From Hymenobacter swuensis DY53 (lineage in GTDB: Bacteria > Bacteroidota > Bacteroidia > Cytophagales > Hymenobacteraceae): a stretch of DNA of 64,000 bases. The position numbers and the translations under genes are program-made. Within the stretch, counting starts at the first letter, position 1. Each line of letters starts with the position of its first letter. The stretch covers positions 1,426,001-1,490,000 of the forward strand of contig NZ_CP007145.1 in the NCBI RefSeq assembly GCF_000576555.1, read 5' to 3'. The notes below the pieces were generated by a model. The model saw only the letters and a program-made list of their open reading frames with translations. It ran no database searches and had not been told where the DNA came from. Shown in pieces: positions 7,023-15,055 of this stretch.

Positions 7023-8948
7023 ATGCCTGACCACGCTACCGACGACCTGCTGCACGTACTCCGCCAGACCTGGGGCCATGCGCAGTTTCGGCCGTTGCAG
7101 GAAGATATTATCCGCTCGGTGCTGGCCGGGCAGGATACGCTGGCGCTGCTGCCCACCGGCGGGGGTAAGAGCATCTGCTTCCAGGTGCCGGCGCTGGCCC
7201 GGCCGGGGCTGTGCCTGGTGGTGTCGCCGCTGATTGCCTTGATGAAGGACCAAGTGGAAAACCTGCGCAAGCGCGGCATCAAGGCCGAGGCGGTGTACGC
7301 CGGCATGAGCCACCAGGAAATCGACCAGACGCTGGACAACTGCGTGTACGGCCCGGTGAAGTTCCTGTACGTGTCGCCCGAGCGGCTGCTGACGGATATG
7401 TTCCGGGCCCGCGTCGGGAAGATGAAGGTGAGTTTGCTGGCCATTGACGAGGCGCACTGCCTTTCGCAGTGGGGTTACGATTTCCGCCCTCCTTACCTCC
7501 GGATTCAGGAGCTGCGGGAACTGCTGCCCGGCGTGCCGTGCATGGCCCTCACGGCCACCGCCACCGAGCAGGTGCGCCAGGATATTGTGGAGAAGCTGCA
7601 TTTCGGGGCCTCGCACCGGGTGTTTCAGCAAAGCTTCGCCCGGCCCAACCTGTCGTACTCGGTGCTGAGTACCGAGGACAAGTTGCGACGGCTGCTGGAA
7701 GTAGTGCGCGGGGTGGGGAAGGACAAAACCAGCATTGTGTACGCCCGCACCCGCCGCCAGACCGAGGATACGGCCGCCTACCTGCAACAGCAGGGCGTGG
7801 CCGCCGCGCCCTACCACGCCGGCCTGCCGGCCGAGCAGCGCACCCGCACCCAGCAGGACTGGATGCAGAACCGCACGCGCTGCATCGTGGCCACCAACGC
7901 CTTCGGTATGGGCATCGACAAGCCCGATGTGCGGCTGGTGGTGCACTTGGAGGCCCCCGATAACCTGGAAGCCTACTACCAGGAGGCTGGCCGCGCCGGC
8001 CGCGACGAGAAGTACGCCTTTGCCGTGCTGTTGCAGGGCCCCAACGACGCTGATGAGCTGCGCCGCCGCACCCAGCAGAGCTTCCCGCCCCTCGATACCG
8101 TGCGCCGGGTATACCAGGCCCTGGCCAACTTCTCGCGCACGGCCGTGGGTGGCGGCGAGCTGGTGGCCTTCGACTTCGATTTGCAGCAGTTTGCCGAAAC
8201 CTACCGCATCCGGGCCCTCGACGCGCACAATAGCCTGCGCACGCTGGAGCGGGAGGGGTTTGTGCAGGTGAACGAGGCCGTGAACAATCCCGCCCGGGTG
8301 CATATCCCCATCGACCACACCGACCTGTACTGTTTCCAGGTTGCCAATGCCCAACACGATAAGCTCATCAAAAGTCTGCTGCGCTTTCACGGGGGCGAAC
8401 TGTTCAGTGGATTCCAGCGGATTTCGGAGAACAGTCTGGCCCAGCACCTGCGCCTGAGCGCCGTGGAGCTGCGCAAGATGCTGGTGTTTCTGCACCGCTC
8501 GGGCATTATCCAGTTCCAGCCCCGCCACGAGTCGCCCCAAGCCCTGTTCACCACCCCGCGCTACGATGCCGACAAGCTACCCCTCGACCAGAAGCACCTG
8601 CTCCAGTCGCGCGACTTGGCCCTGCACAAAACCGACGCGGTAATCCGATACGCCGCTGGCAGCCGCTGCCGGCAACAACTGCTGCTGGAGTACTTCGGGG
8701 AGCTGGACGCGCCGGCCTGCGGCGTCTGCGACGTGTGCCTGGCCCGCAAGAAGGCCCAGCAGGCGGCCGCCCCGACCCCGGAACTGCGGGCGCAGCTGCT
8801 GGCGCTGGTGCAGGCCACCCCCCAGACGCCCCGGCAGGTGCTGGCCCACTTCACGTCCGCCCAGGCCACCCCGGTAACGGAGCTGCTGCGGGAGTTGGTG
8901 GAACTGGGCGAACTGCGCTACGCACCCGACGGCCGGCTGGTAGGGTAG
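7023..8948 (+). CDS. recQ: ATP-dependent DNA helicase RecQ-type
   Basis: A 3'-5' DNA helicase of the RecQ family. Motif 0 FRPLQ, Walker A LLPTGGGKS (Lys49), DEAHCLSQWGYDFRP, TATATEQVRQDI, TNAFGMGIDKPDVR and EAGRAGRDE are all present. The zinc module (C-x16-C-x2-C-x2-C, CRQQLLL to CGVCDVC) is at about residues 546-569. In E. coli RecQ it directly follows the helicase core near residue 380; here about 200 residues of winged-helix-like sequence come first, so the C-terminal half is rearranged. No HRDC domain is evident. Start ATG 7023 is chosen because the -7 element ends just before it; the product is 641 residues. Confidence 0.9.
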   Translation: MPDHATDDLLHVLRQTWGHAQFRPLQEDIIRSVLAGQDTLALLPTGGGKSICFQVPALARPGLCLVVSPLIALMKDQVENLRKRGIKAEAVYAGMSHQEIDQTLDNCVYGPVKFLYVSPERLLTDMFRARVGKMKVSLLAIDEAHCLSQWGYDFRPPYLRIQELRELLPGVPCMALTATATEQVRQDIVEKLHFGASHRVFQQSFARPNLSYSVLSTEDKLRRLLEVVRGVGKDKTSIVYARTRRQTEDTAAYLQQQGVAAAPYHAGLPAEQRTRTQQDWMQNRTRCIVATNAFGMGIDKPDVRLVVHLEAPDNLEAYYQEAGRAGRDEKYAFAVLLQGPNDADELRRRTQQSFPPLDTVRRVYQALANFSRTAVGGGELVAFDFDLQQFAETYRIRALDAHNSLRTLEREGFVQVNEAVNNPARVHIPIDHTDLYCFQVANAQHDKLIKSLLRFHGGELFSGFQRISENSLAQHLRLSAVELRKMLVFLHRSGIIQFQPRHESPQALFTTPRYDADKLPLDQKHLLQSRDLALHKTDAVIRYAAGSRCRQQLLLEYFGELDAPACGVCDVCLARKKAQQAAAPTPELRAQLLALVQATPQTPRQVLAHFTSAQATPVTELLRELVELGELRYAPDGRLVG

Positions 8949-9127
8949 GAGTCCGGTTGGTGGAGAGAACCGTCCGGATTTTGGAGTTGCATTAGGTGTC
9001 CGTAGCACACTGCGAGACCCTGCGTATTCCTCCGCGAAACACTGCGGGAAATAAAACCGGCTGAAATTCTCTAGGGCTTCGCTCAGCGCGACGGACGCCC
9101 AACGGTGCACCAAGCCGCCGGAGCTTG

Positions 9128-9135
9128 TACCTTCG
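9128..9135 (+). promoter_or_regulatory. -7-like promoter element of murI
   Basis: TACCTTCG differs from TAnnTTTG at one position and ends 7 nt before the murI ATG at 9143. Confidence 0.5.
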
Positions 9136-9142
9136 GGCCGTC

Positions 9143-9979
9143 ATGGCTCCAACTTCTTCTGCATCCGACCCGGCTACCCGGCCCATTGGCGTTTTCGATA
9201 GTGGCATTGGCGGCCTCACCGTGGCCCGCGCCGTGAGCCGCGTGCTACCCCACGAGCGGCTGGTGTACTTCGGCGACACGGCCCACCTACCCTACGGCGA
9301 CAAAAGCACGGCCGCCATTCAGGCCTACAGCGTCAAAATCTGCGACCTGCTGCTCAAGCAGCAGTGCAAGGTGATACTCATTGCCTGCAACTCGGCCTCG
9401 GCGGCGGCCTACGAGCTGGTGCGCGAGTACGTGGGCTCCAAAGCCCGGGTGCTCAACGTCATTGACCCCATTGTGGCTCATGTAGGGCAGCAGTACGCGG
9501 GCCGTACAGTGGGCCTCATCGGTACCAAGCAGACGGTGAACAGCAACGTGTACCGCAAGAAAATCGACGACCTCGACGCCGGGGTGGAGCTGCGCAGCCT
9601 TGCCACCCCGCTGCTGGCCCCCATGATTGAGGAAGGCTTCTTCGACAACAGCATCTCCGGCAACGTAATCGAAACCTACCTGAGCAATCCGGTGTTGGAC
9701 GATATTGAGGCCCTGGTGCTGGCCTGCACCCATTACCCTCTCATCAAGCGGCAGATTGCCGAGTTCTACCAGGGCCGCACCGAGGTGTTGGACGCCTCCG
9801 ATGTGGTAGCCCACCACGTGCGCCAGTATCTGGCCGGTCAGCAGCTGCTGGCTCCGGAAACGGCTACCCCACCCCGGCACCACTTCTACGTGTCCGACTT
9901 CACCCGCTCCTTTGAGGAAAGTACCCGTATTTTCTTTGAGCAGGAAGTGCATCTGGAGCACTACCCGTTGTGGGAGTAA
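9143..9979 (+). CDS. murI: Glutamate racemase
   Basis: MurI interconverts L- and D-glutamate to supply D-Glu for peptidoglycan. The 278-residue protein has the nucleotide-like loop IGVFDSGIGGLTVARAV, the first catalytic Cys in IACNSASAAAYE and the second in LACTHYPLIK, with FGDTAHLPYGDKS between. Length and motifs are normal. The start at 9143 is supported by the family's short N-terminus and by a -7-like element 7 nt upstream. The next gene starts 45 nt after the stop, so the two may be co-transcribed. Confidence 0.95.
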   Translation: MAPTSSASDPATRPIGVFDSGIGGLTVARAVSRVLPHERLVYFGDTAHLPYGDKSTAAIQAYSVKICDLLLKQQCKVILIACNSASAAAYELVREYVGSKARVLNVIDPIVAHVGQQYAGRTVGLIGTKQTVNSNVYRKKIDDLDAGVELRSLATPLLAPMIEEGFFDNSISGNVIETYLSNPVLDDIEALVLACTHYPLIKRQIAEFYQGRTEVLDASDVVAHHVRQYLAGQQLLAPETATPPRHHFYVSDFTRSFEESTRIFFEQEVHLEHYPLWE

Positions 9980-10023
9980 CCGTTATATTCAGCCGCAATA
10001 TCCGCCCTTCACTTTCCTTTCCG

Positions 10024-10713
10024 ATGGCTAAATCCTACTACCGCCTGGGCGACTGGCGTCGCAACGTCCTCCTGATAACTGCCGCTGCCAGCCTCGGGCT
10101 GGGTCTGCCAGCCTGCTCGGATAACTCGCGTTCCTCGGAATCCTCAGACGGGGAATGGTCGGCAGATGATTCCTATTCCGAAGGTGTCATCACCGAAATG
10201 ACCGAGGTAAAGCCGGATGACTGGAAAATTACGGCAGAACGGCCCGCCGGGAAGGAAGAAGTAGCCGCTATTCTGCACCATTTGGATGGCCGGGTGGATA
10301 CGTTACAGGGCCAGGCTTTACAACGCCAAATGCAGGATTATTCGCGCCAGTATCCGGAAAACCGCGTCCGGAGTACCGGTATGATGGATGTGCTGATGTG
10401 GAGCGGTATCGGGTACATGGCCGGCCGTTTCCTGACGCCGCAGCCCGGCTATTATGCTAACCCCGGCTTGATGCAGCAAAATATGGGCTGGCGCAACCGG
10501 GTGGAGAACGAACGGCGGCGCGGCTCCAGCTTCTTCGGCCGGGGCTTTACCGGCAACCGGCAGTCCCCGGCATCCACCGGCATCCGGCCTAGTCCCACCG
10601 TCACGCGCAGCACCGGCTACGGCCGCAGCAGTATCCGTAGCAGTGCGCCCGGTTCCGGCCGTAGCTCGGGTTTCGGGAGCCGAGGATATGGCGGCCGGGG
10701 CTTCGGGGGGTAA
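10024..10713 (+). CDS. Putative lipoprotein, YgiB-like
   Basis: A 229-residue exported protein. The N-terminus (RRNVLLITAAASLGLGLPAC) looks like a lipoprotein signal with Cys31, followed by an acidic Ser-rich stretch. The middle has a membrane-like or structural MDVLMWSGIGYMAGRF, and the C-terminus is rich in Arg, Ser and Gly (GFGSRGYGGRGFGG). E. coli YgiB has a similar layout and stands next to a glutathionylspermidine-synthase-like gene (ygiC), as here. Similarity is inferred from layout and neighbour, not from alignment. The ATG at 10024 is chosen because the longer frame overlaps the end of murI. Confidence 0.5.
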   Translation: MAKSYYRLGDWRRNVLLITAAASLGLGLPACSDNSRSSESSDGEWSADDSYSEGVITEMTEVKPDDWKITAERPAGKEEVAAILHHLDGRVDTLQGQALQRQMQDYSRQYPENRVRSTGMMDVLMWSGIGYMAGRFLTPQPGYYANPGLMQQNMGWRNRVENERRRGSSFFGRGFTGNRQSPASTGIRPSPTVTRSTGYGRSSIRSSAPGSGRSSGFGSRGYGGRGFGG

Positions 10714-10785
10714 GCACAGCGTATTGAGGTGCTCCGACGGACCTTTTTGCCATAGCATAGATACCCGGTTATCCTTACTAACTAT

Positions 10786-11976
10786 ATGAAGCAGACGCCA
10801 ACAATTGAGCTGGTGCCTTTAGCCGGTAATGTAGAACCCGCAATTCGGGAGCTGGGCTGGGACTGGGCCGTGGAAGATGCCTGCGAAAACTACGTGGCCC
10901 GGGAAGCGGTGCGCTTGCCCGAAGCCACCGCCGACGAGTTGCTGGAAGCCGCCGACACGCTGTATGAGTTACTCCTACAAAGTATTCCGGACCCCATTCC
11001 CGATACGCTGCTGCAGGAGCTAGCCATTCCGGAGCTGTTGTGGGAGGCGGTGCGCCACTCCTGGAACGATGACCGGCACTGGCACCTTTACGGCCGCTTT
11101 GATCTGGCCTCTACTCCCGAAGGCCCCAAACTGATTGAGTTTAATGCCGATACCGCCACCAGCATCCCCGAAACGGCCGTAATTCAGTGGGCCAGCCTGA
11201 TGGCCGCTGGTCTGGCCGACGATGACCGGCAGGCTAATGGCTTGTTTGAAGGCGTGCAGGCGCAGTTTGCCAAGTGGCGGGACATGAACTCTGACTTGGA
11301 ACCCTGCCTCCTGCTCATCCATCTGCCCGACAGCTCAGAAGATGCCACCAACTGCGCCGTATTGGCTGAAGCCGCCCGTGAAGCGGGGTTTCAGCAGGTT
11401 CACGTCTGCTCCGCTGATGCCATGCAGGTGGCACTGGCGGGTGACGAGCGGGGCGTGTGGGCGCAAACCGGCCCTGAGCAGTGGCAGCGTTTCAGCTTCC
11501 TGTGTAAGCTGGTGCCCTGGGAATTGTTGGCTGAGGAAGAACCCGACCTCACCCGCGACCTGACGGAGTTGCTTCGCAGCCGTGACCTGATTATTGCTAA
11601 CCCGGCTTATACGCTGCTGTTCCAGAGCAAAGTTATTCTGGCTTGGCTCTGGCAGTGCTTTCCGCACCATCCGCTGCTGCTGGAAGCCAGTCTGGGAGAA
11701 CTGCCGGGGCATCAGGTGCGCAAACCCGTGCTGGGTCGCGAGGGGCAGGACGTGACTGAACTGGGAGCCGGTTCACCCGTTGCCCCCGCAGCAGCAGGGG
11801 ACTACGCCGGGCAACGCATGGTATACCAACGCTTTGCCGAATTGCCCACCGATGTCCGGCAGCGGCAGTACCAGGCGGGAGTGTTCTGGGCAGGCTCGTC
11901 CTGCGCTATTGGTTTTCGGCGCGAGCAGGGCATCATCACCAACCTGTCGGAATTTGTGCCTCATCTCTTAGCGTAA
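10786..11976 (+). CDS. Glutathionylspermidine synthase-like ATP-grasp protein (YgiC/YjfC type)
   Basis: A 396-residue cytoplasmic protein related to the synthetase half of glutathionylspermidine synthase. Conserved blocks include LYGRFDLA, PKLIEFNADTATSIPETAVIQW, a region ending NPAYTLLFQSKVILAWLW, HPLLLEASL, VRKPVLGREGQDV and YQRFAELP, in the order seen in E. coli YgiC. The amidase half is absent, as in YgiC. Its substrate is unknown; YgiC-type proteins are predicted amide or peptide ligases. It follows the YgiB-like gene by 72 nt, and a long terminator follows, so the pair is probably an operon. Confidence 0.8.
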   Translation: MKQTPTIELVPLAGNVEPAIRELGWDWAVEDACENYVAREAVRLPEATADELLEAADTLYELLLQSIPDPIPDTLLQELAIPELLWEAVRHSWNDDRHWHLYGRFDLASTPEGPKLIEFNADTATSIPETAVIQWASLMAAGLADDDRQANGLFEGVQAQFAKWRDMNSDLEPCLLLIHLPDSSEDATNCAVLAEAAREAGFQQVHVCSADAMQVALAGDERGVWAQTGPEQWQRFSFLCKLVPWELLAEEEPDLTRDLTELLRSRDLIIANPAYTLLFQSKVILAWLWQCFPHHPLLLEASLGELPGHQVRKPVLGREGQDVTELGAGSPVAPAAAGDYAGQRMVYQRFAELPTDVRQRQYQAGVFWAGSSCAIGFRREQGIITNLSEFVPHLLA

Positions 11977-11991
11977 GGCCAACTGTAGCCA

Positions 11992-12044
11992 GAAAGTCGG
12001 ACCCCGTATCTGCGTTAGTCAGATGCGGGGTCCGACTTTCGTTT
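11992..12044 (+). terminator. Terminator after the YgiB/YgiC-like pair
   Basis: A long stem of about 20 bp (11992-12012 with 12020-12040, one G-U pair) followed by GTTTTC. Confidence 0.8.
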
Positions 12045-12158
12045 TCTCTGTCAGTTACTCCTGCACCATTTTGAGTGCTTTTTATGAGTATTGTCTAGTT
12101 AAAGCGTATTTAGTTTCAATTTTTTCTGATTATTACTTGTATTATTTTTCTAAATATT

Positions 12159-12166
12159 TACATTTA
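12159..12166 (+). promoter_or_regulatory. Candidate -7 element of csgEFG
   Basis: TACATTTA, one base off TAnnTTTG, in an AT-rich stretch (about 12060-12200) about 100 nt before csgE. It is the best candidate seen for the first curli transcript. Confidence 0.35.
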
Positions 12167-12269
12167 TACCGCTAAACTGTTCGCCTCTTTCGGAGTCAGT
12201 CTACTTCCTACTCTTTCTTCTTTGTTCACTACCTGCCGTTTTTCGGTGGGCTATCCTGCTATTGCCCCT

Positions 12270-12899
12270 ATGCAACCCTCCCGAAAACCCGTTTCGAGTA
12301 CCAAGCCGGAAATCATTGTACTGTGGTGGCGGCCCTGGATGTGGGGCCTGAGTTGCCTGCTGCTGTGTCTGCTCTGTAGCCAGCCGGGTTTTGCCCAGGC
12401 GGAGCGCAAACGTCCGGCGCGCGCCGACGCGGCCCCTAAGGCTACAGATCAGGCTCCGGTGAGAGAGTCGGAAAACGGCGGCATTCCGGCCCGGAAGCTC
12501 GAAGAAGCCCTGCAACTGCTTCTGCGGGCCGATTCTCTGCAGTCGGTGCGGCGCAAGGCCGTAACGACCACCGAAATTGCCAGCTTGGTGCTCGACCAGA
12601 CCATTACGAAGCCTGGCCACGATTTCTACGACCTGTTCTACAACACCTGGGAAGCACCCGCCGGCATTGAGGAATTTACCATCACCATTGGCGAAAAGCC
12701 TGGCCGGGCCAACAGTACCCTGGTTACCCTGCGCGTGAATGAAGAGGATTTGCTGGAAATGCCGCTGCAGCCCAACCCGGAGCTGATTGAGGAGGCTGTG
12801 GCAGATGCTACCGCCATTGCCGCCGATTACCTCCAGCAACAGCGTAACCTTAGCCGCCAGCTCGAAAAAGAGGATCTGGGTGGCTCGGGCATCTACTGA
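12270..12899 (+). CDS. csgE: Curli assembly accessory protein CsgE
   Basis: CsgE is a periplasmic adaptor that delivers amyloid subunits to the CsgG pore and caps it. The 209-residue product has a signal segment (WMWGLSCLLLCLLCSQPGFAQA), a charged linker, then the CsgE core with GLVLDQTITKPGHDFYDLF-like sequence (here SLVLDQTITKPGHDFYD), FTITIGEKPGRANSTLVTLRVN and the C-terminal AIAADYLQQQ. ATG 12270 is used as start because it gives a sensible signal peptide. csgF follows 44 nt later and csgG 54 nt after that, so csgEFG form one operon. Confidence 0.88.
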   Translation: MQPSRKPVSSTKPEIIVLWWRPWMWGLSCLLLCLLCSQPGFAQAERKRPARADAAPKATDQAPVRESENGGIPARKLEEALQLLLRADSLQSVRRKAVTTTEIASLVLDQTITKPGHDFYDLFYNTWEAPAGIEEFTITIGEKPGRANSTLVTLRVNEEDLLEMPLQPNPELIEEAVADATAIAADYLQQQRNLSRQLEKEDLGGSGIY

Positions 12900-12943
12900 C
12901 TTCTTCCCACCTCAATTTCCTCCCACCTCTTTTCCCGCTATAT

Positions 12944-13366
12944 ATGAAATACTTCTTCCTTCTCTTCCTGGGTCTGCTGCTCGGAGCTGGCCGGGCACAC
13001 GCCCAGGATTTCGTGTACGAGCCCAAAAACCCCTCGTTCGGAGGGGGCAATACCTTCAATTACTCCTGGCTGCTCAGCTCAGCCCAGTCGCAGAACAAGA
13101 TTGAGGACCCCAGCGCCAGCCGCAACAACCAGAATACCGACCCTCTTTCGGAATTTCAGAACAACCTCAACCGGCAGATTCTGAGTTTGCTGACTACCCG
13201 TTTCGTGAATTCTCAGTTTGGCAATGGCGGTGAGATTCGGGAGGGCTCCTATAATATAGGAAGCTACCAGATTCAGGTAACCCCGTCCGGCTCAGGCGTG
13301 AGTATTCTCATTACCGACACTACCACGGGTGGGCAGACGACCGTCACGATACCCAACACTCCCTGA
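12944..13366 (+). CDS. csgF: Curli assembly protein CsgF
   Basis: CsgF binds the outer face of the CsgG pore and couples secretion to fibre nucleation. The 140-residue protein has a signal peptide (MKYFFLLFLGLLLGAGRAHA) and the family block DFVYEPKNPSFGGGN directly after it, which is the part that inserts into CsgG, then NYSWLLSSAQSQNK. The C-terminal part ends GSYQIQVTPSGSGVSILI and a Thr-rich stretch. Size matches E. coli CsgF (138). Its position between csgE and csgG is as expected. Confidence 0.92.
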   Translation: MKYFFLLFLGLLLGAGRAHAQDFVYEPKNPSFGGGNTFNYSWLLSSAQSQNKIEDPSASRNNQNTDPLSEFQNNLNRQILSLLTTRFVNSQFGNGGEIREGSYNIGSYQIQVTPSGSGVSILITDTTTGGQTTVTIPNTP

Positions 13367-13420
13367 TGGTAGCCCGCACCCTCGGTTCCTGTATCTCTCC
13401 CGCCCAACCTGTTCCCACCC

Positions 13421-14818
13421 ATGTTTATCCGTCGATCCGTGCTTGGCGCGTGCGCATTGCTCACCGGCTGTGCCCCTTATTTCCATCAGCCTATGCGTAC
13501 GGAAAGTGCCCGTTTGGGCGCGGAGGTCGTCCGCCTGTCGGATCTGCAGCGTCTGCCGGTAGCCAAAGAGCCGGTAGTGGCGGCTGTGTACAAATTCCGC
13601 GACCAGACGGGCCAGTACAAGCCCACCGCCAACGGTTCCAGTTTTTCCACGGCCATTTCGCAGGGCACCACTACCATTCTGATGCGGGCCCTGGAAGAGT
13701 CACGCTGGTTTAAGCCAATTGAGCGCGAAAACCTGGGCAACCTGCTCAACGAGCGGAAAATCATTCGCTCTACCCGTGCCGAATACGGGGAGCAAACTGG
13801 CCAGAAGCAGCCGATGCTGCCGCCACTACTGTTTGCGGGTATCATCCTGGAAGGCGGCGTTATTTCCTACGATGCCAACATGCTGACCGGTGGGGCCGGG
13901 GTGCGGTACTTCGGTATGGGTGCCTCCGGGCAGTACCGGCAGGATCGGGTGACGGTGTATCTGCGGGCCATCAGTACCAGTTCCGGGCAGGTCCTAAAAA
14001 CGGTGTACACCTCCAAAACCATTTTGTCGCAGCAGGTAGATGCCAGTCTGTTCCAGTTCGTGAGCTTCAAGCGGCTGCTGGAAACCGAAACCGGCTTTAC
14101 GTATAACGAGCCTTCGGAAATGGCCTTGAAAGAAGCCATTGAGAAGGCCGTGGAAGCTCTAGTGCTGGAAGGTGTACAAAGCGGCCTCTGGGAAACCCGC
14201 GACCCGGCTGAGCGCAACGGGCCTCAGGTGCAGGCGTATCTGCGCGAAAAAGAGGATAACCGCCACATAGATGCTGTGGGCCGGCCGTTGCGGGAGCGGC
14301 GCGCTGCCTTGGGAGTAAGCGTGCTGGGCGGTGCAGAAAAGTACGCCGGCGACTTCAGCGGGGCAGAGTGGCGGCCCGGCGCCGATATTCGTTTTTCCTA
14401 TGAAAAGGCTGCCGGGAGCCGCTGGGCAGGTTTTGTTGGCATAGGCCGTTCAGAGTTAGCCGCCGGGCGTAGCTTCAGTCAGCAATACAGCTACGCGGAG
14501 CTGGGCGCTCAGTGGCGGCTATTCCCATTAGAACGGTTCACGCCTTACCTGACGGCCGGTGCCGGCATTACCACCCGGGAAACCAGCGTCCAGCGGGCTA
14601 ATCTGTATCCACACGCAGTGGGCGCAGTGGGAGGCGAATACCTGCTGACTGACCGGTTGGGACTGAGTGTGCAGCTTAGCCAGCGGTGGTATTTCTCCGA
14701 CAAGGTTGACCGCTTCGACCAAGGGAAATACAACGACTATTACTGGTCGGGGAGGGTAGGAGTTACCTGTTACCTAGGTAAGCGGAGCAGCAAGCCGACC
14801 AGTGTAACAGACCGTTGA
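13421..14818 (+). CDS. csgG: Curli secretion pore CsgG with C-terminal beta-barrel-like extension
   Basis: CsgG forms the outer-membrane channel for curli subunits. The lipobox LLTGC (Cys17) marks it as an outer-membrane lipoprotein. The CsgG core covers about residues 40-265: VVAAVYKFRDQTGQYK, STAISQGTTTILMRALEES, RWFKPIERENLGNLLNERKI, and the channel-forming part GAGVRYFGMGASGQYRQDRVTVYLRAI. E. coli CsgG is 277 residues; this one is 465. The extra 190 residues show alternating strands (VGIGRSELAAGR, YAELGAQWRLFPL, FTPYLTAGAGIT, GLSVQLSQRWYF, YWSGRVGVTCYLGK) and look like an OmpA/OprF-type small outer-membrane barrel. After the stop comes a separate promoter. Confidence 0.92.
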   Translation: MFIRRSVLGACALLTGCAPYFHQPMRTESARLGAEVVRLSDLQRLPVAKEPVVAAVYKFRDQTGQYKPTANGSSFSTAISQGTTTILMRALEESRWFKPIERENLGNLLNERKIIRSTRAEYGEQTGQKQPMLPPLLFAGIILEGGVISYDANMLTGGAGVRYFGMGASGQYRQDRVTVYLRAISTSSGQVLKTVYTSKTILSQQVDASLFQFVSFKRLLETETGFTYNEPSEMALKEAIEKAVEALVLEGVQSGLWETRDPAERNGPQVQAYLREKEDNRHIDAVGRPLRERRAALGVSVLGGAEKYAGDFSGAEWRPGADIRFSYEKAAGSRWAGFVGIGRSELAAGRSFSQQYSYAELGAQWRLFPLERFTPYLTAGAGITTRETSVQRANLYPHAVGAVGGEYLLTDRLGLSVQLSQRWYFSDKVDRFDQGKYNDYYWSGRVGVTCYLGKRSSKPTSVTDR

Positions 14819-14947
14819 ACCGGAGAAACTGCGGCTGCCGATACAGCCAGCTAGTGGTAACCCCCTGTTTATCAGATATAGAAAGGCTTTAGTGTGGATT
14901 ATTATACTTTGCAAATAAAAAATTTGACAAAAATAATTTCACAGCTA

Positions 14948-14977
14948 TTGACATGTAATGATTCTAACATATATTTG
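14948..14977 (+). promoter_or_regulatory. Promoter of the curli subunit genes
   Basis: A -33 TTG (14948-14950) and a perfect -7 TATATTTG (14970-14977) are 19 nt apart in an AT-rich gap after csgG. A small hairpin, GTTCCTCCGGAGGGAAC, lies in the leader at about 14982. The subunit genes thus have their own strong promoter. Confidence 0.7.
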
Positions 14978-15055
14978 TACTGTTCCTCCGGAGGGAACTT
15001 CTTCATTCCCCATTATTCCCCCAAAATCCTTCTCTAACCCATCATTTCATTCCCC

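Noticed and set aside
6789..8540. A 583-codon open frame on the minus strand opposite recQ
   Set aside because: It mirrors recQ codons in a GC-rich gene, has low-complexity His/Gln/Leu/Gly-rich translation and no motif; recQ is complete on the other strand.
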